Part shown: in pieces, positions 7,650-13,960 of the stretch | Layout: the number at the start of each line of letters is the position of its first letter | How positions within the stretch are numbered: the first letter of the stretch is position 1 | Assembly (NCBI GenBank): GCA_946479985.1 | Contig: CAMLIF010000106.1 | Location: forward strand, 1 to 13,960 | Direction of reading: 5' to 3' | DNA: 13,960 nucleotides | Source: an uncultured Flavobacteriales bacterium | Lineage (GTDB): Bacteria > Bacteroidota > Bacteroidia > Flavobacteriales > Crocinitomicaceae | Made by a program: the position numbers and the translations under genes | Notes under the pieces: generated by a model | Database searches by the model: none | Told to the model about the DNA's origin: nothing | The model's input: only the letters and a program-made list of their open reading frames with translations

Positions 7650-8359
7650 ATTATTTTTTGCTGGTTGAAGAAGCTCATCGATCGTTTTTGGGCGGAATTC
7701 GTCATTGGAACAATCTGAAAGCCGGATTTAACGAACAGGGAATCTGGATCAAAGATTTCGATTATGCGCAGATTCATTCGCCTGAGGTAAAGACAATTCC
7801 TTATAAAAAGATCTATTACGAGAAAAACGGACGGCTTTTTCCGTTGGAAAGCCTGCTGCCTGAAGGAATTGTTCCGTCGTTAATCTGGAGCCCCGTCGAC
7901 AGGGCTTTGCCGGTTAGTTTACCGCCGTTGAATCACAATTATTTCGGGTTGAATGATGAATTGATTCTTCGTTTAGCTGCTGCCGAAAATGAAGCCGAAT
8001 CTGCTGCAATGATGGTAGATCTTGATCTGCTTGGAATGTATCTTGAAAACGCTCCGGCGGTTCGGTTGAAAAACCTTTCCTGGTGTGTCCTGGATAATTA
8101 CAAAGCACTTATTTCAGGAACCCCGCTGCTTCCGATTGAAGGACCGGTTTTTTGGCAGAGCGGTGCTTTTTTATTGCCGGCAGGTTTCGACTTTGAACTG
8201 CATGTGATGAAAGAAGAATGGACGAATTTATTAGAATTAGCGGGTCGCGACCGAATAGTCTGGACTGAGAGCGGAAAATATTTCAGGCTCAATCATTCCG
8301 ATCTACAACCCTTGTCATTGGCTTCATATAGAATGACCATCAAAAATCCCGTGAGTTAA
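7622..8359 (+). CDS. Uncharacterised protein of the MoxR-vWA-propeller system (bpX-type domain)
   Basis: The 245-residue product is predicted cytoplasmic. It has no catalytic motif I know, but dense conserved-looking patches: IPYKKIYYEKNGRLFPLES, the Pro-rich LIWSPVDRALPVSLPPLN followed by HNYFG, APAVRLKNLSW (144-154) and GTPLLPIEGPVFWQSGAFLL (166-185). This style matches my memory of a bpX domain found in MoxR-vWA-beta-propeller ternary systems; which numbered family it is (perhaps bpX5) I cannot say. A longer reading from a TTG at 7562 exists, but the added residues would lie wholly within the ATPase gene and are unlike the rest. The ATG at 7622 is therefore preferred, giving a 28-base overlap with the ATPase gene. 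The next gene begins two bases after the stop. A structural or substrate-recognition role is an inference. Confidence 0.82.
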   Translation: MATDAANNLNYFLLVEEAHRSFLGGIRHWNNLKAGFNEQGIWIKDFDYAQIHSPEVKTIPYKKIYYEKNGRLFPLESLLPEGIVPSLIWSPVDRALPVSLPPLNHNYFGLNDELILRLAAAENEAESAAMMVDLDLLGMYLENAPAVRLKNLSWCVLDNYKALISGTPLLPIEGPVFWQSGAFLLPAGFDFELHVMKEEWTNLLELAGRDRIVWTESGKYFRLNHSDLQPLSLASYRMTIKNPVS

Positions 8360-8361
8360 AT

Positions 8362-10668
8362 ATGGCAAAAGGCAATTACTTTCAATCGATTGAAAACTAT
8401 TTCTGGCACTGGGAAGAGCAGGGAGAAGTAGTGTCAATTCCCGGTGGAAGTACCATTGCTTACCGGGCGTTTCTGAAAGAAATAATTCCTGTGCTTTCCC
8501 TGCAGGGGCTTCCTCCGTTTGGTGCGTTGTTACTGGCAATTATTGCAACTAACGCAAACGGGAAACAGCTGTTGAATGAACTTGACAGCCTGATCATGGA
8601 CGATAACACGGAAGAAGAAAGAGCACGGGCCAAAGACTTTTTGATGCTTTTGACATCCGTTCCGGAAGAATTTAAAAGAGGTTCTAAAAAATTGCAGCTT
8701 TTCCAGGCAATTTTTGAAAAATGTCATGGAGTTGGTTCTATTAAAAATACGCGGGAAATTATCGGTGCTATCAGCAGCCCTGAATTGGATGATTGTTTAA
8801 CGCCTGCTCCATATTCCAGGAAAGTTCTGATCCGCGATTTGCGCGTTTTCAGTGTACTGGCCCCGAAATTAACTACGGTTCAACAAATCCTGGATAAAAT
8901 TGCCGCGCTTCCTGAACTTCCGGATTTATTCGAATTGCTGGAGCCGCCCTTTGAAGCAGGGAAGGAAGCTCCTCCAACAGATTTTATCAGCGAATTAATT
9001 GCCAACGACAGAACGCGTCCGGTTGGGACCTTGATTAAACATTTGTGGGGTGGACTAAACATTCCGGTACACAGTTCCTTGCCGAGTAGTCAGCCTTTGG
9101 GTGGTATTTCTGATTTAACGAATAAAGGCGATTTCGACAAATTACTGGTGTCCGAATTTGCAAACGATGACCTCGTGTTCTTATCGCGTTTGGCCAATAA
9201 CGAAGCTTTGTATATTCAGCGCGAAATTCCGCCGCAGCAAAATAATCTGGAACGGATTATTCTCATCGACAGCTCACTCAAAAACTGGGGTACGCCCAAA
9301 ACTGTGGCATTCGCAATTATGCTGGCTATTTCGAAACATCCGAAAACCGATATTCCTTGTCGCAGTTATGTTATTGGAGAGAAATACAAAGAAATAGATT
9401 CCAATTCCATTTCATCGCTCATTGATGCTTTAAGTGAACTGGATGCTCAGCTGAATGCGGTGAATGGTCTAACGGATTATTTGAACGATTTCCCGCCAGG
9501 TAAGGAGCAGGAGCTATTTGTAATAACGGAGCAATCTATATTAAAACAATCCGCTATGCTGAAAGCGGTAAATGAATTTCATCATGCAGTAGCTTACTGG
9601 ATTTATACCGATGCCGTTGGAAATATTGATGTGTATAAAAAACAGCAGCACAGCAAACGTTTATTACAGCACATTCAACTGCCGCTTGAAGAACTTTGGA
9701 AAAAAGAATCTGCACCGCGTAAAGTACACCGCGGAGCATTCCGTGGCGAATATCCTATTTTGTTTTATCCGTCGAATGGTTATGAATACGTGCCTGCTGT
9801 AGATGGAAAAACCTGTTTACTGGTTTCCAATGATTCGAAATTGTTTCGCTTTTCCGAAGAATTTTCCCGAACTGAATTCACCACTAATAACACCAAAGGC
9901 CTGGAATTAATATGGGACAAAATACCATTCAGAGGTCAATATGAGATTGGATGGAATTCTGATGGAAATCAGGTGCTGGTAATTGTTGATCCTCATGAGA
10001 ATCAATGCATACTGTACAACTTAAGTACCCGGATAGAACGACCGGCATTTTTCGATAAGAACACGATTTCAAAAGGAGGTTTACATTACGACGGTGGAAA
10101 TTTCAGGTATCGTTCATCCAAAGGGAACTGGGTTATTCACCCGGATATAGCTCTGGCTACTCCGGATCATTCTGAGTCGTTCGAAACAAACCAACAATTC
10201 AGGGAAGCCAAACAAAGTGTTTTAAATAAGATTCCAGGGTTAAACACACAACGGAATATTCTTAAGAATATATATTCAATTTCCATTAGTGAACAACGCA
10301 ACCTGGTGTTTAACAATCACGAATTACGTTTCAATCATCATTCGGGGACCATTAAAATTGTGAATTGTAAAACGCTCAACAAAATAGCCAAATCAACTGA
10401 AACCATCAGCGATGAATTCACCTTCGATGATGGAAGTAAAATTGAAGTGAACCGGTCCGGAATGCTGATCCTGAAAAGCAGCAATCCTTCTGTTCCAACT
10501 ATTTTTGTTCCCTCGGTACTAGATACTAAAATTGGCGTGGCAACCCAAAATGCATTTTGCGGCGACGAATTTTTCAAGAAAACGGAAGCGAAGAGCCTCA
10601 CAACCGTTGAATTCCAGAATGCATTTATAGAACCATTCATAAAGAACATTTTGACTTATGGAGCTTAG
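8362..10668 (+). CDS. vWA-domain protein with C-terminal beta-propeller-like region (ternary-system core)
   Basis: This 768-residue protein is the likely partner of the MoxR ATPase. Residues 1 to about 290 are mainly helical. Residues about 298-440 look like a von Willebrand A fold: strand IILIDSS, helix, strand CRSYVIG, the T371 motif (GLTD), strand LFVITE (385-390) and HAVAYWIYTD. The metal site (MIDAS) is only partly kept. D303-S-S305 is present but the third DxSxS position is Lys 307; Thr 371 is present; the later Asp is replaced by Glu 390. From about 455 to the C-terminus the chain is strand-rich with repeated short hairpins (for example CLLVSNDSKLFRFSEE, QVLVIVDPHENQCILYNL, RNLVFNNHELRFNHH), read as a diverged beta-propeller. 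No signal peptide is visible. The next gene overlaps the 3' end by 11 bases. Domain assignments rest on pattern recognition only. Confidence 0.85.
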   Translation: MAKGNYFQSIENYFWHWEEQGEVVSIPGGSTIAYRAFLKEIIPVLSLQGLPPFGALLLAIIATNANGKQLLNELDSLIMDDNTEEERARAKDFLMLLTSVPEEFKRGSKKLQLFQAIFEKCHGVGSIKNTREIIGAISSPELDDCLTPAPYSRKVLIRDLRVFSVLAPKLTTVQQILDKIAALPELPDLFELLEPPFEAGKEAPPTDFISELIANDRTRPVGTLIKHLWGGLNIPVHSSLPSSQPLGGISDLTNKGDFDKLLVSEFANDDLVFLSRLANNEALYIQREIPPQQNNLERIILIDSSLKNWGTPKTVAFAIMLAISKHPKTDIPCRSYVIGEKYKEIDSNSISSLIDALSELDAQLNAVNGLTDYLNDFPPGKEQELFVITEQSILKQSAMLKAVNEFHHAVAYWIYTDAVGNIDVYKKQQHSKRLLQHIQLPLEELWKKESAPRKVHRGAFRGEYPILFYPSNGYEYVPAVDGKTCLLVSNDSKLFRFSEEFSRTEFTTNNTKGLELIWDKIPFRGQYEIGWNSDGNQVLVIVDPHENQCILYNLSTRIERPAFFDKNTISKGGLHYDGGNFRYRSSKGNWVIHPDIALATPDHSESFETNQQFREAKQSVLNKIPGLNTQRNILKNIYSISISEQRNLVFNNHELRFNHHSGTIKIVNCKTLNKIAKSTETISDEFTFDDGSKIEVNRSGMLILKSSNPSVPTIFVPSVLDTKIGVATQNAFCGDEFFKKTEAKSLTTVEFQNAFIEPFIKNILTYGA

Positions 10669-12430
10669 TTTAAAACCCTCTCAGCACAATCGTTTTCCTT
10701 TAAACGGAATCCTGGTCAAAGGCGCATCGGTCAAAAACTGGCTGCTGGAAATTCAGCGCATGAACCTGAGCTTAAAGCAAATTTCAGTTTACCCGCTTCC
10801 GGGAATGGAAGCCAATGTTGTTTGGGGCTGTTTAATCATTCTGAAAGGGAAAGCCGACCTACTGAACCTTGAACAAAACGAGTGCTGTCAGCAGGTTTCC
10901 TCATCCTTTTTTATAGCCGGGAGATCGGAGCTTTTTCCAGCCATGACACCGGCGGAAATGGAGAAACTCTTCGAAAGATCAGTTTGGCTCATGCATCCCG
11001 AAATTGGTTTGGTTGAATTGAAAGAAGAAGTAAATTTCGGGCAGTTTATGCTCATGCCGGAGCAATCATCCATCCAGGTTATCCGCCCGGAAGAAGTGCC
11101 CTATATCCCGAATGAGATCAGGAGTTTTCAAATTGCACCTGTCGATGTTGAAAAAGCGTTAGAGAAACTGGAACAGCAGGTTTTTCCGAAGCGTGAGAAA
11201 ATGCAGGATAAACCATTGAGCCTTTTTGAAAAAGTGAAACTGGGTTTTCTGCGGTCACAGTTCAGAAAGAAACCATCCGGTGAAAATCCGGGCCGGGGAA
11301 TCGGTATTTCAGAAAACAGCACTGCCGAAGAAGGCGAGGCAAATGGTTTCGGAAAAATGATGGGTTTCCTGATGAAACCGTTTATGCGTGGAAAAAGCGG
11401 CAGTTACAGCGACAGAGCGAAGGAGAACCTGGAAGACCTGGAGAAAAGAAATCAAAAGCAGCTCGATAAATTACTTGATATGCTGAGAAACAATCCAAAC
11501 GAAGCGTTGAAATATGCCATTCCGCTAGATGAAGCCGGAAGTTCGCGTGGAGAAAGCAATGGCCGGTTGGAACTGTCGAAAAAGTGGTCGGTCTTCTCCA
11601 TTTTTGCCAGCAGCAATTCCAATTCGAATACCCGAAGCGGCGGATCGGTTGATATCGGGAACTACTATGATTCGCTCCGGGAACAATACCGGAAAACAGC
11701 ACAGGAACTGGTTGATCAGAAAGAATACGAGAAAGCGGCATTCATTTACATGAAATTACTGAAAGACAATCGGATGGCTGCGCAAACCCTTGCCGATGGA
11801 AAATTGTATTCCGACGCGGCTTCTGTCTATCTCAAGCACCTGAACGATAAACCAAAAGCTGCCGAATGTTTTGTACAGGGAAACTTAATTGCCAACGCAA
11901 TAGAACTGTACAAAGAACTCAATGACAATGAAAAAGTAGGCGACATGTACACCCTGCTTCACCGCAAAAAAGAGGCAGATGTTTACTACGGACAGGTTGC
12001 AGGTAAGCACAAGGAAACAAATCAATTCATAAAAGCAGCATTGATTTACAAAGAGAAAATGCACATCAATTCACGTGCTCAGGAAACGTTGATACGTGGC
12101 TGGCGAACCGATGCAGAAGCTGTGAATTGCTTGAAAATGTACCTGTCGGAATTTGAGAAAACCGAAGATCTGAAAAAAGAACTGAACAGTTTGTACGCAA
12201 AAGAAGTCAACGACTCCAACCAGGAAAAATTCTTAGTTGTTCTAAAAAGCGACAACTACAAACGCCACGAACTGGAAGAACCCATCCGTGAAATGGCCTA
12301 TGAAATTGTTGCATCGCGCGTAAAATCCAATCCTGATATCGTAAAAGAACTCAAGCATTTCAATCCGGAAAACAAAGGCTTGATCAAAGACACCGTGCGG
12401 TATTCGATCGGGAAGGTTAGGAGGAGGTGA
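10658..12430 (+). CDS. bpX6-type N-terminal domain joined to a TPR-like repeat region, last gene of the operon
   Basis: The 590-residue product has three visible parts. Residues 1 to about 175 are strand-rich with conserved-looking aromatic and Pro patches (VYPLPGMEANVVWGCLII, SVWLMHPEIGLVELKEEVNF). I take this as the bpX6-like domain of ternary systems, from memory. Residues about 180-330 are charged and low in order, with a helical stretch containing NQKQLDKLLDMLRNNPNEAL and a Ser/Asn-rich linker (ASSNSNSNTRSGGS). Residues about 335-490 are back-to-back helical hairpins of TPR type (YEKAAFIYMKLLKDNRMAAQ, KLYSDAASVYLKHLNDKPKA, LIANAIELYKELNDNEKV), a protein-binding scaffold. The C-terminus is basic (KVRRR). 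The start overlaps the preceding gene by 11 bases. It probably docks clients or effectors onto the MoxR-vWA machine; that is inference. Confidence 0.84.
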   Translation: MELSLKPSQHNRFPLNGILVKGASVKNWLLEIQRMNLSLKQISVYPLPGMEANVVWGCLIILKGKADLLNLEQNECCQQVSSSFFIAGRSELFPAMTPAEMEKLFERSVWLMHPEIGLVELKEEVNFGQFMLMPEQSSIQVIRPEEVPYIPNEIRSFQIAPVDVEKALEKLEQQVFPKREKMQDKPLSLFEKVKLGFLRSQFRKKPSGENPGRGIGISENSTAEEGEANGFGKMMGFLMKPFMRGKSGSYSDRAKENLEDLEKRNQKQLDKLLDMLRNNPNEALKYAIPLDEAGSSRGESNGRLELSKKWSVFSIFASSNSNSNTRSGGSVDIGNYYDSLREQYRKTAQELVDQKEYEKAAFIYMKLLKDNRMAAQTLADGKLYSDAASVYLKHLNDKPKAAECFVQGNLIANAIELYKELNDNEKVGDMYTLLHRKKEADVYYGQVAGKHKETNQFIKAALIYKEKMHINSRAQETLIRGWRTDAEAVNCLKMYLSEFEKTEDLKKELNSLYAKEVNDSNQEKFLVVLKSDNYKRHELEEPIREMAYEIVASRVKSNPDIVKELKHFNPENKGLIKDTVRYSIGKVRRR

Positions 12431-12452
12431 GGGTAAAAATCAATTCTGAAAA

Positions 12453-12842
12453 ATGATTATGCAATCAACAAGCGAAATAATTAGAATAATCCGAAAATGG
12501 TTAAATGTTGTTTTTCAGGATGAAACAATTCCAAACAATGTTCTTGCGCTTAATTTTGCTATTCAAAGAACTCATAATGAATTTGAAATGTACATTACCG
12601 GACATGATGATTTTTATCATGATCACGACACGTGGTTGTTAAGTGTGGTTTATGAACCAAAAGAAAATTTCAAAGGACTGGGAATTAATTCAATAAAGTT
12701 ATCCGATCGAGATATGTTCAATCTTTACAAAAATGAAGTACATGATTTCCTCAAGAATAATATTGAGGTTTATCCTGAGAGCAGTCATTATTTCACATGT
12801 AGATATCCCGGGGGATTACCGGAATTGTTATTTGAAAGGTAG
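12453..12842 (+). CDS. Hypothetical 129-residue acidic protein
   Basis: I do not recognise this protein. It is soluble, with no signal peptide, acidic and aromatic-rich (TGHDDFYHDHDTWLLSVVYE, SSHYFTCRYPGGLPELLFER), and contains one long amphipathic segment at the N-terminus (IIRIIRKWLNVVF). It starts 22 bases after the ternary operon ends, so it may be its last cistron. Its codons are noticeably more AT-rich than those of the operon, which hints at a separate origin. The ATG at 12453 follows an A-rich leader (CTGAAAAATG); an in-frame ATG at 12459 is equally possible. Small acidic aromatic-rich proteins beside conflict loci are often immunity proteins, but nothing here identifies one. Confidence 0.65.
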   Translation: MIMQSTSEIIRIIRKWLNVVFQDETIPNNVLALNFAIQRTHNEFEMYITGHDDFYHDHDTWLLSVVYEPKENFKGLGINSIKLSDRDMFNLYKNEVHDFLKNNIEVYPESSHYFTCRYPGGLPELLFER

Positions 12843-12932
12843 TACGGCTCACAGCAGCAATGGTAAAATGGGGACCCGACAAAGCGCGTTGAGTTTTTTC
12901 TTAGTACTTTTAGCCACCCAAAATCATATAAA

Positions 12933-13958
12933 ATGAAACAATTTTACCTAACATTTTTAGCAGTCTTTTCCTTAACGTATGCCTTATCTCAGCATTTATA
13001 TGCAAAAAAGCTGAATAACTGTAACACAGATCTTTTTTGCCTGGATTGTGGGGATCAAAAAGCAAATGTCGACAATCAGGCATTTAATAGATTAATTGAT
13101 GAGTTAAATAAGACTTGTCAATTAAACGGTGTAAAAGGAAGAATTATTTTCCAGATTTTACTTGATTCTACCGGAGCTGGTTGTGTTCTGAGCCATACAG
13201 ACGTTTCGAATAGCAGTATTTCAAAAAAAATAGTGAAAGGTTTAAACGCTTTTGATGGTTATATCCCCGCTAAAACCGGAGATAATATAGAAGGGAGAAC
13301 ATCTTTTGATATTGTATTTGCAATTTCAGATAATCGTATGACTGCACAAATTCAAAGAGTAGATATACCGGCTTTTGAAAAATCATTTGATCAAGCTAAC
13401 AATCCCGAGATTTACAATAAAACTTATGTTTATTCAAATAATAACTTGAGTAATTACAACTTTACGGTTTTGAAAACTAGTAATTCTACACTTCAGAATA
13501 ATTGGTGTAAGAATATTGCCATTGATTCCGCAGGTATTGTTTGGATGACTACCGAAGGTGGAGTATGTTGGTATGATGGAGATAATTTTCATGATGAAAC
13601 CGCTAACATTCCTACTAAATCCGATAAATTGCGCGCATACGAAGTTGCTGTAGATAACTTAAATAATGTATGGGTTAACTGCTTGGATGGGTTATATAGT
13701 TACAACGGAAAAGCATGGACATTTCATGATCCCAAAATTATTGGTATTGATCCCGGGTACTGGATGTCTAATAATTCCGAAACAGGAGAGATTTTTTTTG
13801 GTTCGGATCACGGATTAGCAATCTATAAAGACGGTCTTTGGTCAATTTTAAACAAAGAAAAGATCAAAGAATTTCCATCGGATAGAGTAACGTTTGCAAA
13901 ACGCGATTCAAAAAATAGAATTTGGATTGGATGGTGGCGCCAACTGGTCTACTATTAA
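12933..13958 (+). CDS. Secreted TonB-C-like and beta-propeller sensor-type protein, apparently interrupted at its 3' end
   Basis: A signal peptide is visible at residues 1-19 (MKQFYLTFLAVFSLTYALS). Residues about 65-135 (GRIIFQILLDSTGAGC through GRTSFDIVF) look like a TonB C-terminal-type domain, common in secreted Bacteroidota proteins. From about residue 190 come beta-propeller blades of the two-component-regulator type, each with a W/F-strand, a turn and Y-x-G-x-x-W/F: MTTEGGVCWYDGDNF, VNCLDGLYSYNGKAW, FFGSDHGLAIYKDGLW. The fourth blade begins RIWIG and ends LVYY at a stop codon (13956-13958) just before its expected YxGxxW. Full-length relatives carry many more blades and often a membrane helix with a kinase or DNA-binding output, so this copy looks truncated or frameshifted. 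It follows a 90-base AT-rich gap and is more AT-rich than the operon upstream. Function is unknown; sensing outside the cytoplasm is an inference. Confidence 0.75.
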   Translation: MKQFYLTFLAVFSLTYALSQHLYAKKLNNCNTDLFCLDCGDQKANVDNQAFNRLIDELNKTCQLNGVKGRIIFQILLDSTGAGCVLSHTDVSNSSISKKIVKGLNAFDGYIPAKTGDNIEGRTSFDIVFAISDNRMTAQIQRVDIPAFEKSFDQANNPEIYNKTYVYSNNNLSNYNFTVLKTSNSTLQNNWCKNIAIDSAGIVWMTTEGGVCWYDGDNFHDETANIPTKSDKLRAYEVAVDNLNNVWVNCLDGLYSYNGKAWTFHDPKIIGIDPGYWMSNNSETGEIFFGSDHGLAIYKDGLWSILNKEKIKEFPSDRVTFAKRDSKNRIWIGWWRQLVYY

Positions 13959-13960
13959 AA

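Noticed and set aside
12889..12912. Promoter TTG (12889-12891) with TACTTTTA (12905-12912) before the propeller gene
   Set aside because: The 13-base spacing is shorter than the 17-23 bases expected for Bacteroidota promoters, and the -7 match is imperfect.

Overview
The window looks like chromosomal DNA from a Bacteroidota bacterium, probably of the Flavobacteriales/Crocinitomicaceae kind. The evidence is indirect: moderate to low GC, A-rich leaders without strong Shine-Dalgarno sequences, promoter elements resembling the Bacteroidota -7 box (TAnnTTTG), and gene architectures typical of that phylum. All genes run on the + strand. I see no rRNA, tRNA, CRISPR array, insertion sequence or convincing rho-independent terminator.

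Region 1 (14-5664) is a copper-resistance locus. It encodes an AraC-type regulator carrying its own N-terminal metal-binding (HMA-like, CxxC) domain, a Cu(+)-exporting P1B-type ATPase (CopA/CopF type), a 72-residue HMA copper chaperone, and a periplasmic multicopper oxidase fused to a C-terminal CopB/PcoB-like beta-barrel. The P-type ATPase and chaperone genes are preceded by near-copies of one control region. Each has two direct TCATAAC-like half-sites exactly 21 bp apart, then 26 bp from the start of the downstream half-site's last base to a conserved AACTTTG. This is a good candidate for the operator of the AraC regulator. Together the genes would sense copper, export it from the cytoplasm, hand it over, and oxidise or sequester it at the outer membrane.

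Region 2 (5665-5884) is a 220-base spacer separating the copper locus from the next operon. It holds only a weak promoter candidate.

Region 3 (5885-12430) is a compact five-gene operon with overlapping or abutting ORFs. It encodes a 213-residue helical protein, a RavA/MoxR-type AAA+ ATPase, a 245-residue protein, a 768-residue protein with a degenerate von Willebrand A (vWA) domain and a beta-propeller-like C-terminus, and a 590-residue protein with a beta-rich N-terminus and C-terminal TPR-like repeats. This matches the layout of the computationally described MoxR-vWA-beta-propeller 'ternary' (bpX) systems, proposed to be NTP-dependent conflict or chaperone-like complexes. To my knowledge their biological role is still untested, so this is the best candidate for a poorly characterised system in the window.

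Region 4 (12431-13960) is more AT-rich. It carries a 129-residue protein I do not recognise and a secreted protein with a TonB-C-like domain followed by sensor-type beta-propeller blades. The latter stops in the middle of its fourth visible blade, two bases before the window ends, which suggests a frameshift, a truncation or a sequencing error.
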